DNA of 64,000 nucleotides from CALDTK01 sp963837005 (GTDB lineage: Bacteria > Bacteroidota > Bacteroidia > Chitinophagales > Saprospiraceae), in NCBI GenBank assembly GCA_963837005.1, contig CAWIMC010000022.1, positions 124,001-188,000 of the forward strand, read 5' to 3'. This document shows, in pieces, positions 20,374 through 29,668 of the stretch (position 1 is the stretch's first letter; every line of letters begins with the position of its first letter). The position numbers were made by a program, and so were the translations under genes. A model generated the notes under the pieces. The model was not told where the DNA came from. It searched no databases and was given only the letters and a program-made list of their open reading frames with translations.

Positions 20374-23300
20374 ATGCCCGAACCTCTTGGCACCGATTAC
20401 GATTTTGACCTCGAAGCCCTTCCGAACGGCCTCGACCGCACACAGCGATTCGTCTGGCTCGCCCACGTCCTCGACCCCGAAGCCCGCCCACCGCGCACCG
20501 CGGACGTTTTGGCGCAAGCCTCCCGGCAAGCCGATGCCGACCTCCAACTCAAACTCGATCCGAAGACCATCGGTGAGATCGCCGACGAGCTCCGAAGCGA
20601 AGGTCTCCTGCCCGAGATCGTCATAAAGCGCGGCAAAACCGCCCCCGACCCGGTGCCCGTGGCCGCGGTGATCGACGCCTACATCTTGGAGCCGGACGCG
20701 ACGCGCGTACTTGCCGATACGCTCTACAAGCGCGGCAGCTACCCGCCGCCCTACCGGCCAGGGTCGCTTGGCGCACGCCGCAAGTGGGACTTCGCCTTCG
20801 ACTACGACACCTTCCCCCTACGCACGCTCCTGCTGCTGTTGGCCGGCCGCACCGAAGACTTCGAGACCGAACTCGCCGACCTGCGCGGCCACAACGACTG
20901 GCGCAACCCCGATGCCAAAGAACGGGCGATGCGGATGGCGACGGCCCCCTTGCGCAACCTCGACTACCGCTTCTGGCAGCACACGCCACGCGACATGCGG
21001 TTTAGTGTGTTCGGGCGCGCCTTGCGGCAAAACACCGAGGCGAGCGTCGAGCAGGCCCAACACTATCACGCTTTCCTGCTCGACCCGGACAATGCTGGCG
21101 AGAAGGACATCAAACAACAGCGCATCCTCGAGGTCATGGCCCTGGCCGTGATGCACCTCGTGGTCGGCGACGAGAAGATCGCCGAGTTGCACCCGCGCCT
21201 CGCCTACCTACAGGCCCTCCTTGCCGTCGGCCGCGATGACGAACCCGCCGCGCAGGTCGACGAGGACGCCTGGCCCGGAAGCGCCCCCTCGCTCACTACC
21301 TCTATCTGGGGCTTCCAGCAAATCGGGAAGGACCCAGAAGTTGCCTTTTCGCTCGCGAGCCGCATGAAAGAGTGGGCCGCCGTCGAACCGAAGTTCGGCA
21401 AACCCGCCGAGGCCGTGGCCAGCTACTGCCTCGGGGACGCCGACAAGGCCGAAGTCCAGCTCCGCGCCATCGTCGAAGACCAGGCCCTAGCGCCCGAAGC
21501 CTGGGCTGCCCTGCTGTGGGCCTACGCCTGGACGGGCCTCAAGCCCCGCGCCGAGGCCGTGATGCGCCTCACGAATGCCTTGGAGACCGGCGAACGCGCC
21601 CTCGAGACCCGCCACTACCTCCGCGGGGAGATCCTCAACGCCCTGTCTACCATCTACCCTACCGATCCACGCGCCCAGCGCTGGGACCAGGAGGCCGACA
21701 CCATCGCCGACACCTACGGCCTGCGCTACCTGTTGCGCCTCCAAGCCGTGCCGGAGGCCTGGGAGTATGCCCTGCGCATCCTGGCCGACGTCGCCGGCCA
21801 CGTCGAGGAGACCGCCGAGCAGGCCGAGGAGAGCAGGCTGCTTTGGATCGTCGATCCCGATAAGAAAGAGGTACTCGTCCGCGAGCAAAAGAGCGGCAAG
21901 CGTGGCTGGAGCAAAGGCCGCAAGATGAATCCGAACGACCTCCTGGAGGCCGTCGGCACGCGGCGCTTCGAGCCCATCGACGAGCGCGTCATCAACGCCG
22001 CCGCCCGCCCCGTAGCCGCAAAGGTTGTCGTGCCTGGAATGTCCGACCCGGAGACGCTGGAATTCTCGTACGGCTACACCCTGCACCTCCTCGAGAATCA
22101 CCCGCGCGTCGTGCTCGACGATGACCGGCGGATTCCGTTGGAGTTGGTGCGCGGCACACCTGAGTTGATCGTAGACGAAGGTCCGGAAGGTATCCGGTTG
22201 AGCTTTGTGCCGCCGGCCGCCTCAGAGGGTTTTCACGTCGAGAAGGAAACTCCGACGCGCTACCGCGTGTACGAGATTACCACTGATCAGGCGCGCCTCA
22301 GCCGGGGCGTTGGCAAGCAGACACTGATCCCGGCCATGCGCCGCTCAGACATCGACACAAAGCTGCCGGCCCTACGCCAACGCGTCCGTATCAATGCCAG
22401 CAGCGACCTCGCCACCAGCGACCTACCGGAGGTTTTGGGCGACAGCCGACCCTGCGCTCACTTGCTACCCTACGGCGTAGCCTATAAACTCGAACTCTAC
22501 GCCCGACCGCTGCCGAAGGAAGACTTCTACGCCCGTATCGGGCAGGGGGCCTCGCGGAGTGCCATGATCGAAAACGGTGCACCCGGCGAAGACAAACCCG
22601 CGCGACGCATCGTCTTGACGCGTGATCTCGTAGCCGAGGAGCGCAGTGCAGCAGCCGTAATCCACGATTGCCCGACACTAGATCGCCTCCCGCACGAGGA
22701 GTTCGAGTGGACGCTCAACGACGACGAGACGGCCCTGCGGGTCTTACTCGAACTGCGGCAACTCCAGCGTGAGGGCCGCATCTCGGTCGAGCATCCAAAG
22801 GGCGAGCGCCTGCGCCTGGTCGGTGCTGGCTCGAGTCGTGGACTGAGCCTCCAGGTCAACAAAGAGCGCGACTGGTTTGCGGTGGACGGGAAGTTCAAGA
22901 CCGACGAGGGGCAAGTGCTCACGTTCCGGCAGTTGCTAGCGCATACGCGGGCCAACGGCGGGCAGTTCGTCGAGTTGGAGGAAGGCACCTTCGTGGCGAT
23001 CACCGATGAGTTACGCTCACGGCTCGAGGCCATTGAGGGCTTAGTCCAGGAGAAGTCCAACGTCGCTACCCTGACGCCGCTCGCGGCCCTGGCCTTCGCG
23101 GATTTGACCGACGAGATCGAAGACTTCGAGGTCGATGAGGCTTGGCAGCAAAACCTCCGGCGGATCGCGGAGACCGCCAACTTCGATCCGGCGGTGCCCA
23201 CGGCGCTACAAGCGGAGTTGCGGCCCTACCAAATCGAGGGCTACAAATGGCTGCGCCGGCTTGCCGAATGGGGCGTAGGCGGCTGTCTGGCCGACGACAT

Positions 23301-24582
23301 GGGTCTCGGCAAGACGGTGCAGGCGCTAGCCCTGCTCGTAAGTCGGGCGCACATGGGCCCGGCGCTCGTCATTGCACCGGCCTCGGTGACGCGCAACTGG
23401 CACGCGGAGACGCTTCGGTTTGCACCGACGCTACGGCCGCGCTTGCTGGCCAACAGCTTCGAGACCGACATGCTCGAGGACATGCAGGCAGGCGACCTGA
23501 TTCTGGTCAGCTACGGTCTATTGTCTTTCGTCGAAACGGAACTCCTCGCCCAAACCTTCGCGACCATCGTGCTCGACGAGGCGCAGGCAATCAAGAATCC
23601 GGCGACCAAGCGCGCGAAACTCGTCTTCCGCCTCCAGGCCGACATGAAGATAGCGACCACCGGTACGCCCATCGAGAATCACCTCGGAGAACTGTGGAGC
23701 CTCTTCCGCTTCATCAATCCGGGTCTACTCGGGAGCGCCTCGGCCTTCAACGACAAGTACGCCAATCCAATTCGACGCGACGGGAAAAGTCCGCGCGCGG
23801 ATCAACTCCGCCGGCTCGTGCAACCCTTCATTCTGCGTCGCCGCAAGGAGGCCGTCCTCAAGGAGTTGCCGCCAAAGACCGAGATCAACCTCAACGTCGA
23901 ACTCTCGAGCGAGGAGCGCGCGCTGTACGAGGCGATGCGCCGCCAGGCCGTCGAGGAGATCAGCACCGCCGCGGCTCCGGCTCAACGGATGATCGTCCTC
24001 AAGCAACTCACGCTGCTGCGCCAGGCCGCCTGTCACCCACGCCTCGTGCGCCCGCAGAGCCAGATCGCGAGTGCCAAACTGGAGCTCATCGGAGAGACCA
24101 TCTTGGAACTCATCGACAACGGCCACAAGGCACTCATCTTCAGCCAGTTCGTTAAGCACCTCAAACTGGTCGAGGCCTGGGTCCAGGCGCAGAACATCCA
24201 GTACTGCTACCTCGACGGCTCTACACCGGGCGGCAAGCGCCAGCAACAAGTGGACACCTTCCAACGCGGCGAGGCAGACCTTTTCCTCATCAGCCTCAAG
24301 GCCGGTGGCACGGGCCTCAACCTCACCGCCGCCGACTATGTGCTTCACCTCGACCCCTGGTGGAACCCCGCCGTCGAGGACCAAGCCTCCGACCGCGCCC
24401 ACCGCATCGGACAGGAGCGACCGGTCACGGTGTATCGCTTCGTGAGTGCCGGGACGATCGAGGAGCGCATCCTCGGTCTACACGCCGAGAAGCGGGATTT
24501 GGCCGATCAAATTTTGGCCGGGGCAGACATGAGCAGTAAGCTGAGTGTGACGGATGTGCTGGATTTGTTGAGGGACGTGTAA
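20374..24582 (+). CDS. SNF2-family DEAD/DEAH-box helicase
   Basis: A 1402-residue Swi2/Snf2 ATPase. The start is ATG 20374, just after a promoter element; upstream in-frame codons read through a hairpin and are non-coding in character. Residues 1-900 form a long N-terminal region without a clear family, ending in the SNF2_N lead-in. The ATPase begins with LRPYQIEGYKWLRRLAEWGV, then Walker A DDMGLGKT (about residue 975), DEAQAIKNP (about 1069) and TGTPIENHLGELWSL. The C-terminal lobe has IFSQFVKHL, GGTGLNLTAADYV and SDRAHRIGQERPVTVYRFVS. Such proteins move or strip proteins from DNA or RNA polymerase (compare RapA). One motif variant (GTTTTGGCGCAAGC, 20506-20519) lies near the 5' end. Confidence 0.92.
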   Translation: MPEPLGTDYDFDLEALPNGLDRTQRFVWLAHVLDPEARPPRTADVLAQASRQADADLQLKLDPKTIGEIADELRSEGLLPEIVIKRGKTAPDPVPVAAVIDAYILEPDATRVLADTLYKRGSYPPPYRPGSLGARRKWDFAFDYDTFPLRTLLLLLAGRTEDFETELADLRGHNDWRNPDAKERAMRMATAPLRNLDYRFWQHTPRDMRFSVFGRALRQNTEASVEQAQHYHAFLLDPDNAGEKDIKQQRILEVMALAVMHLVVGDEKIAELHPRLAYLQALLAVGRDDEPAAQVDEDAWPGSAPSLTTSIWGFQQIGKDPEVAFSLASRMKEWAAVEPKFGKPAEAVASYCLGDADKAEVQLRAIVEDQALAPEAWAALLWAYAWTGLKPRAEAVMRLTNALETGERALETRHYLRGEILNALSTIYPTDPRAQRWDQEADTIADTYGLRYLLRLQAVPEAWEYALRILADVAGHVEETAEQAEESRLLWIVDPDKKEVLVREQKSGKRGWSKGRKMNPNDLLEAVGTRRFEPIDERVINAAARPVAAKVVVPGMSDPETLEFSYGYTLHLLENHPRVVLDDDRRIPLELVRGTPELIVDEGPEGIRLSFVPPAASEGFHVEKETPTRYRVYEITTDQARLSRGVGKQTLIPAMRRSDIDTKLPALRQRVRINASSDLATSDLPEVLGDSRPCAHLLPYGVAYKLELYARPLPKEDFYARIGQGASRSAMIENGAPGEDKPARRIVLTRDLVAEERSAAAVIHDCPTLDRLPHEEFEWTLNDDETALRVLLELRQLQREGRISVEHPKGERLRLVGAGSSRGLSLQVNKERDWFAVDGKFKTDEGQVLTFRQLLAHTRANGGQFVELEEGTFVAITDELRSRLEAIEGLVQEKSNVATLTPLAALAFADLTDEIEDFEVDEAWQQNLRRIAETANFDPAVPTALQAELRPYQIEGYKWLRRLAEWGVGGCLADDMGLGKTVQALALLVSRAHMGPALVIAPASVTRNWHAETLRFAPTLRPRLLANSFETDMLEDMQAGDLILVSYGLLSFVETELLAQTFATIVLDEAQAIKNPATKRAKLVFRLQADMKIATTGTPIENHLGELWSLFRFINPGLLGSASAFNDKYANPIRRDGKSPRADQLRRLVQPFILRRRKEAVLKELPPKTEINLNVELSSEERALYEAMRRQAVEEISTAAAPAQRMIVLKQLTLLRQAACHPRLVRPQSQIASAKLELIGETILELIDNGHKALIFSQFVKHLKLVEAWVQAQNIQYCYLDGSTPGGKRQQQVDTFQRGEADLFLISLKAGGTGLNLTAADYVLHLDPWWNPAVEDQASDRAHRIGQERPVTVYRFVSAGTIEERILGLHAEKRDLADQILAGADMSSKLSVTDVLDLLRDV

Positions 24583-24591
24583 GCGGTTTTT

Positions 24592-24719
24592 TTAACGCAA
24601 AGGCGCAGGCGCTACGCGCTACGCAAAGGGCGCAAAGCTCGTGCACCGTTGACGAGGTTGCCGCTCCACGCCCGGATGGCTTTGCGCCCTTTGCGTTTTC
24701 ATTTGCGCCTCTGCGTTAA
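24592..24719. repeat. Long interrupted inverted repeat, probable terminator
   Basis: TTAACGCAAAGGCGCA (24592-24607) pairs with TGCGCCTCTGCGTTAA (24704-24719), and ACGCAAAGGGCGCAAAGC (24621-24638) pairs with GCTTTGCGCCCTTTGCGT (24679-24696). It starts 10 nt after the SNF2 stop, with a T-run (24587-24593) at its left foot. GCAAAGGGCGCAAAG-type repeats are common between genes in Bacteroidota. Confidence 0.7.
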
Positions 24720-24762
24720 GCGCCGCAGGCAACATCCAGTAAGTGCCTGACATCCTCAAGTC

Positions 24763-25668
24763 ATGCCGAAGTTCATCATCGAGAAAATGCCCCGCCAGGA
24801 CGGGCAGACCGCCATCGTCACCGGAGCCAACTCTGGGGTCGGGTACCACACTACAGTAGGATTAGCCGAGCGCGGGGCCCACGTCGTGATGGCCTGTCGC
24901 AACATGGAAAAGGCGGCTGTCGCCAAAACGAAAATCGAGGAGGCTGTCCCGAAGGCGTCGCTAGAGATTATCGAACTCGACACGTCGAAGCTGGCGAGCG
25001 TGCGGGTTTTCGCGAAAGCGTTCCAGGCCAAACATCAAAAGCTGGACTTGCTGATCAATAATGCCGGCATCATGGCCACGCCGCAGGAGTATACCGTGGA
25101 CGGCTTCGAGAACCAGTTGGCCACCAATTACATCGGTCACTTCTTGTTGACGAGCCTGTTGATGCCCCAGCTCGAGGCAGCTGAAGCGGCGCGCGTCGTG
25201 ACCTTGAGCAGCATCGCGCACAAGAATGCACGTATCCACTTCGACGACTTGCAGTTTCGACAGAAGTACGAGCGCTGGGCCGCCTACGGGCAGACGAAAC
25301 TGGCGTGCCTGATGTTCGCGTATGAGCTAGACCGGAAGCTGAAGGCTAGAGGTTCGAGTGTCATAAGTCTGGCGAGCCACCCCGGGGTGTCGAACACCAA
25401 CTTGGGGTCGAGTCTGCCGTGGTACTACGCGCCAGTGATGCCGCTGTTTGCGGTGATGGGACATGCCCCCGACAAGGCTGCCGAGCCGAGCCTCATGGCC
25501 GCTCTGCACCCGAACATGAAGGGTGGGGAGTACATCGGCCCGACGGGAACGCGGGAGATGAGCGGCAACCCATGGATGGTGCAGAGCACGCCGCAGAGTA
25601 AGGATGAGGCCAAGGCAGCAAGGTTGTGGGACTGGACGGCGGAGGCGACGGGGGTGGGTGCTGGCTAG
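24763..25668 (+). CDS. Short-chain dehydrogenase/reductase (retinol dehydrogenase-like)
   Basis: A 301-residue NAD(P)-dependent oxidoreductase. Rossmann motif TGANSGVG (about residue 20), ACRN after beta-2 (suggesting NADP preference), the NNAG strand (LLINNAGIMATP), catalytic Ser in VTLSSIAH and the YxxxK pair in AYGQTKLA, followed by SHPGVSNTNLG. The organisation matches RDH/WWOX-like SDRs that act on aliphatic or aromatic alcohols and ketones; the substrate is unknown. It contains two variants of the dispersed motif (24916-24929 read as AVAKTK, and GTTTTCGCGAAAGC at 25006-25019 read as VFAKAF). Single gene. Confidence 0.9.
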   Translation: MPKFIIEKMPRQDGQTAIVTGANSGVGYHTTVGLAERGAHVVMACRNMEKAAVAKTKIEEAVPKASLEIIELDTSKLASVRVFAKAFQAKHQKLDLLINNAGIMATPQEYTVDGFENQLATNYIGHFLLTSLLMPQLEAAEAARVVTLSSIAHKNARIHFDDLQFRQKYERWAAYGQTKLACLMFAYELDRKLKARGSSVISLASHPGVSNTNLGSSLPWYYAPVMPLFAVMGHAPDKAAEPSLMAALHPNMKGGEYIGPTGTREMSGNPWMVQSTPQSKDEAKAARLWDWTAEATGVGAG

Positions 25669-25738
25669 GCCATCATCGTACATTGTTGATCAACATGCAC
25701 CGATCGCAAAGCGCCATCGCATAGCGGTTCGACGAGAC

Positions 25739-25957
25739 GTGTTTGCCTCGCTCTGCGAGGTCCACAGCGGTCTCGACGGGGATTCGGTATCGGCTTCGGT
25801 ACCCGACGGGACTGGATAAGCACGGCTGGCAGATAATGCGCAGATCGATGGTATCACGGTTTGACGGCTCGTATACCTTGCTGCGCGAGGTCCACAGCGG
25901 TCTCGACGGGGCTTCGGTATTGCCCCCGGCACCTGGCAGAGCCAGGCAAACACGGCT
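25739..25957. repeat. Hairpin-pair repeat, two diverged units, between convergent genes
   Basis: Stems CCTCGC-TCT-GCGAGG (25746-25760), CCTTGC-TGC-GCGAGG (25876-25890) and CCTGGC-AGA-GCCAGG (25932-25946). The two units share TCCACAGCGGTCTCGACGGG and are offset by 130 bp. Flanks GTTTG and CAAACACGGC match the elements at 29.7 kb and 50.4-51.6 kb. The stem position G/C swaps with its partner (CCTGGC/GCCAGG against CCTCGC/GCGAGG), which is compensatory change. Confidence 0.8.
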
Positions 25958-26035
25958 CGTCGCGATGGCAGTTCGTTGGGTTTCGTACGATTTAGGGCTG
26001 GCAGTGCTGCCCTTTGCAGCCCAGGGGCGTTGCCA

Positions 26036-26265
26036 TTAAGAGAAAACCTCCAAGTTCCTCGACAGCAACTCTGCGGCGGCTTCATCCATCCCTCTCGCGC
26101 GCATCCGAGTAGTGGTGTCTTCACAGACCTGAGTTAGCTGGTGCTCGTCGGCTTCAGTCCGAATTTGAGCAACATGGACGCTCGCAAGCGAACCTTCTCA
26201 TCCGCCGCCCGGTAGGCCGCCGCCGTCTCGGCATCCACGCGGATGGTGATCTCCTCGGTGTTCAT
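26036..26265 (-). pseudogene. Orphan antitoxin, paralogue of the 31-kb antitoxin, one frameshift
   Basis: Starting at ATG 26265 it reads MNTEEITIRVDAETAAAYRA, nearly the same N-terminus as the antitoxin at 31026. After about 35 codons it hits a stop; the other frame continues RMRARGMDEAAAELLS to the stop at 26036-26038, matching the C-terminus of the paralogue. A single indel near 26160 therefore breaks it. No PIN toxin follows; the place downstream is taken by hairpin repeats. A TACCTTGC element lies 5 nt before the ATG. It is probably a remnant of a second copy of the toxin-antitoxin pair. Confidence 0.7.
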
Positions 26266-26330
26266 GCTACGCAAGGTACGCCTGCGCCTCGGAGATCATT
26301 TTCCAAATATTTCGCTCCAGACTTGCATAT

Positions 26331-26370
26331 CTACGATTTCTCCCGTACTATTGTACGAGAAACATCGTAG
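26331..26370 (+). promoter_or_regulatory. 40-bp dyad, likely BlaI-type operator
   Basis: Two 18-nt arms (26331-26348 and 26353-26370) match at 15 positions around a TATT centre, with outer CTACGAT/ATCGTAG and inner GTAC/GTAC. The dyad ends 3 nt before the repressor start. BlaI/MecI proteins autoregulate through such palindromes, so this is the expected operator. Confidence 0.65.
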
Positions 26371-26373
26371 CTC

Positions 26374-26787
26374 ATGCCCGAAAGTCCCTCCACCCCCACC
26401 GCCGCCGAGCTGGCCATCCTCCAGCTGCTCTGGCAAAACAGTCGCCTCTGAGCGTCCGTGAGATTCACGACCAGCTAGAGTCCAGTAAGCTGGAGTCCGA
26501 CAGGCCGACTGTCTACACCACCACCCTGAAGACCATGCAGGTCATGATGGAGCGCGGGACTATTGACGCGCGCCGGCGCCGGACGTAAGCACGTCTACAG
26601 CCCCGCCGTGGCGCAGGAGGCAACGCAGGATACTTTGCTCGATCGCTTTCTCGACCGGGCCTTCGCGGGCTCGGCGTCCGAATTGGCGATGCGCGCCCTC
26701 GGCAAGCGGACGCCATCTGCCGCCGAGATCGAGACGTTGCGCAGCTTTCTGGACTCCCTTCCTCACTCCGAAAACCAAGGATCATGA
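26374..26787 (+). pseudogene. BlaI/MecI-family repressor, two frameshifts
   Basis: A winged-helix repressor paired with the M56 sensor. ATG 26374 gives MPESPSTPTAAELAILQLLW, then a stop after a run of four A where five would keep frame (about 26443). The next frame gives QSPLSVREIHDQLESSKLES and RPTVYTTTLKTMQVMMERG, the BlaI DNA-recognition helices, then breaks near 26565-26580. The third frame (GAGRKHVYSPAVAQEATQDT) is the dimerisation domain and ends at 26787. All parts of the family are present, so either the gene has just been lost or the consensus has errors. The stop overlaps the next ATG (ATGA), the usual BlaI-BlaR1 arrangement. Confidence 0.8.
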
Positions 26788-28058
26788 TTCAGTCCATCAT
26801 CGGCCCGCGCCTCGTGGAGGCCCTCGGGTACACCTTATTACATAGCCTTTGGTTGGGCGCTGCTTTTGCGGTGGCGCTGGCGGTGGGCTTGCTGTTGATG
26901 CGGCGGGCAGAAGCGCGAGTGCGGTACGTGGTTTGCGTTTCGGCCATGGCGGGTTTTGCGCTGAGCGTCGGCGGGACTTTGGCGTATGAATACTCAGTGT
27001 CGACGGCGACGATGGCGGTCGCCTCCGAAGTTCAAGGTCCAGGCGTGCAAATGCTCTGGACTGCCTCGACGCAAGCCGCGCCGCCGCTTGTTTTGGCGAA
27101 AGCCTACTTCGAAAGGCACCTGCCCCTGCTCGTCACGCTGTGGCTGCTCGGGATGCTGGCCTGCCAACTGCGTTTGCTCGGGCGACTGGCCTATGTGCAG
27201 CGCCTCAAGCATCGAGGCGTGAGTGCATTGCCGACGCGTTGGCGTCTCCGTTTGCCTGAACTCGAAGCCAAGCTCAACTTACGCCGCCATGTCTCGTACC
27301 TCGCGAGTTCGCAGGCGACGACCCCGATGGTGCTCGGCTGGTTGAAGCCCGTGGTGCTGTTCCCAAAGATCCTCTTGGACCAGCTCTCCGAAACCGAGTT
27401 CTACGCCATTGTCGCCCACGAGTTGGCGCACGTCAAACGGGAGGATTACCTCATTAACGTCTGCCAATCTATCCTGAAAGCCGCCTTCTTCTTCCACCCC
27501 GGCGTCTGGTGGATGAGCGAGCGCACCGACGAGGAGCGCGAGCACAGTTGCGATGACCTGGCCGTGGCCGCAACTGGTGATGCGATGCCGTATGCACGGA
27601 CGCTGCTGCACCTGTCTACCCTCACGAGCGCAGCTAATACGCCTATGCTAGCTATGGCTGCCTCTGGCAGCAACTCCGGACTGGCCACGCGCATCCGGCG
27701 ACTCTTCGACCGGAAGGATCCTGAGCAAGGCAACGGTGCCGGGGCGGTCTCGGCGGGTGTTTTGGCGCTAAGCCTGCTGGTCGTACTCGGCGTCAGTACC
27801 GGTGCAACGGGTGCCTCTGAGGCAGATACGGCTTTCGCCAAAACCATCGCCACCACCGATACGCTTCCGCCCGCAGAGGTAAAGCAAGTCGAGGAGCAAT
27901 ACCTAGACCTGCAACGAGAATTAAATGAGCAGATCATCGACCTCGGAAAAATGGGTCGAGAGATTAACCGCGGCCAAATGGATAGTGGCGTGGTACCGGA
28001 GGAGGAGCAAGCGGCGTACGATGAACTCGCGAGGGGGCTCGCGCCGCAGGCCCGCTGA
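26784..28058 (+). CDS. BlaR1/MecR1-like M56 family metallopeptidase, N-terminal part
   Basis: An inner-membrane sensor protease. Four transmembrane helices surround the cytosolic zinc protease with HELAHVKREDYL (HExxH, about residue 212) and the downstream Glu region ERTDEEREHSCDDLAV. In BlaR1 systems it cleaves or inactivates the BlaI repressor after signal binding; here there is no penicillin-binding domain, so the signal is unknown. Two exact copies of the dispersed 14-mer lie inside (27090-27103 read as VLAKA, 27831-27844 read as AFAKT) plus a variant at 27759-27773. The frame ends at 28058, but the natural continuation is in the next frame, so this is probably the first two thirds of one protein. 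Confidence 0.8.
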   Translation: MIQSIIGPRLVEALGYTLLHSLWLGAAFAVALAVGLLLMRRAEARVRYVVCVSAMAGFALSVGGTLAYEYSVSTATMAVASEVQGPGVQMLWTASTQAAPPLVLAKAYFERHLPLLVTLWLLGMLACQLRLLGRLAYVQRLKHRGVSALPTRWRLRLPELEAKLNLRRHVSYLASSQATTPMVLGWLKPVVLFPKILLDQLSETEFYAIVAHELAHVKREDYLINVCQSILKAAFFFHPGVWWMSERTDEEREHSCDDLAVAATGDAMPYARTLLHLSTLTSAANTPMLAMAASGSNSGLATRIRRLFDRKDPEQGNGAGAVSAGVLALSLLVVLGVSTGATGASEADTAFAKTIATTDTLPPAEVKQVEEQYLDLQRELNEQIIDLGKMGREINRGQMDSGVVPEEEQAAYDELARGLAPQAR

Positions 28059-28707
28059 ACTGGCGGAGATCCGTCGCACGCTGAAAGATAATCTTCCGGC
28101 AAAGGCTTTTGCGAAGCTACCAGGGATCCCTCCACCGCCACCACCGCTGGCTTCGCCACCACCGCCGCCGCCTGCCCCGGGGGCACCACCGCCACCACCC
28201 GCTCCGGCTGCGCCGAGCGCTCCAGCACCGCCGCCTCCGCCGCCGGCTCCACAAGTCCCGAGCACGCCGCAGGTGCCCCAAGTCCCACGAGCACCCAAAA
28301 CGCCCCCCGTGCCGCCCGTGCCGCCCGTCTCACCAGACAGGAGTGGCTTCTTTCAGCATTCAAGCTCCTCCGACACCGCTTGGGCCTACCAGTACTTCAG
28401 CGAGTTCGATGGACCCGGCGAGCGCTCGCGGTTCAATGGCCTGATAGGCGTCCACGTCATCGACTCCAACGCCAATGGTAAATTCTGGAAGTACCGGCCT
28501 CTCAACGACGCAGACCAGCGGCGGCTCGAAGCCGCCGACAAGCGACTCGCCGAGGCGCAGCAGCGATTAAGAGACCTAAAAGGCCCGCGCCCGGAGCAGC
28601 TAAATGTACGCCAAGAGCAGGCACAGCGTGGGCTCGAGGACGCAAAGCGAGCCCTAGAGCGAGCTGTGAAAGCTGAAGAGGAGGCCGGGGTTCGCGCACC
28701 GCGCTAA
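28034..28707 (+). pseudogene. C-terminal extension of the M56 protein, out of frame
   Basis: Directly continuing the M56 gene after a single-base shift near 28030-28055: RRPAELAEIRRTLKDNLPAK, then a very Pro-rich linker of about 70 residues (PPPPP, APAAP and PQVP repeats), then a charged helical C-terminus (RRLEAADKRLAEAQQRLRDL and KRALERAVKAEEE). Bacteroidota M56 proteins often carry periplasmic linkers and repeated helical tails of this kind. There is no independent start or promoter, so I regard it as the displaced end of the upstream gene, not as a separate protein. Confidence 0.6.
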
Positions 28708-28758
28708 CCTTCACCGCTGACGTCTCAATTCCTCTACAATAATCATTCAAAACAGCGA

Positions 28759-29625
28759 ATGAAAAGTATTAGTCTCTATATTCTCGCCCTATTCTCAGCG
28801 CTCTCTTTACAGGCCCAGCAGCTCAACGTCATTGAGCAGAACTACGCTCAAGCGAAGGCCTTGGCCGAGACTCAAGGCAAGCTTTTATTTGTCGACTTTT
28901 ACACCACTTGGTGCAAGCCTTGCAAAGAGTTAGATCGTTGGGTATTTCAAAACGATTCTGCGGCTAATCTTTTAGCCGAAAACTTCATCCTACTTAGATA
29001 CGACGCGGAGCAGGATACCACCTTCCATCTTTCGAAGAAGCACCACGTCTTTAGCTACCCTTCCGCTGTCGTATTGACAAGCGACGGTTATCACGTCGAT
29101 CGGAAGTATGGGTTCTCAGGAGATGATTCGCTGAGTACAATAGGCTCGGTGATGACCTTTGCGGATAGCGCTGTTGTTCTGGCTCAAAGAAATGAGCTTA
29201 ACCTGGGCTATGTCCCAGCAATAGATCCCTCGATCTACCCTCAGTTTTACGTCGACTACGTCAACCGAGTAGACACCAAGCCCAAGGGAGGGACAGCATT
29301 CAGCGACTACTGGCGAGGGCAGCACGACGTAACCTCAGAAGCCTACTTCTCGACGGCGTTTTACTTCTCACAGGACGTGCCGGACTCAAATACAACCAAT
29401 TTTCTAGCTCAGAAGGATACCCTGATCGAGCTCTACGGCCAGACCGACGTCGACATTATGCTCATGTTCATGGCGATAGGCAGGGCCGACCGCGCGGTAT
29501 CGGCCAAAGACCGGGTCGCCTTCGAAGCCTCGATAACTTGTGCGCAGGCGGCGATGAATGCTGAGACTCAGGCGTTTTTTATTCCCAAGTTTAGGGAAGA
29601 CTTTGCGAAGGCGACGCAGGAGTGA
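28759..29625 (+). CDS. Secreted thioredoxin-fold protein
   Basis: A 288-residue exported protein. Signal peptide MKSISLYILALFSALSLQAQ, then a thioredoxin-like domain with the redox motif WCKPC (FVDFYTTWCKPCKELDRW, about residue 53) and the cis-Pro region VFSYPSAVV. The C-terminal 130 residues are helical and not assigned. Likely a periplasmic thiol-disulphide protein of the DUF255/thioredoxin_7 type. Its base composition is less GC-rich than its neighbours. The last 40 codons resemble a second, diverged copy at 30230-30357, so a related gene once existed nearby. Confidence 0.85.
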   Translation: MKSISLYILALFSALSLQAQQLNVIEQNYAQAKALAETQGKLLFVDFYTTWCKPCKELDRWVFQNDSAANLLAENFILLRYDAEQDTTFHLSKKHHVFSYPSAVVLTSDGYHVDRKYGFSGDDSLSTIGSVMTFADSAVVLAQRNELNLGYVPAIDPSIYPQFYVDYVNRVDTKPKGGTAFSDYWRGQHDVTSEAYFSTAFYFSQDVPDSNTTNFLAQKDTLIELYGQTDVDIMLMFMAIGRADRAVSAKDRVAFEASITCAQAAMNAETQAFFIPKFREDFAKATQE

Positions 29626-29668
29626 GGACTGCGCCGTAACGCGATAGCCGAGCACAATGCACGAGCCG

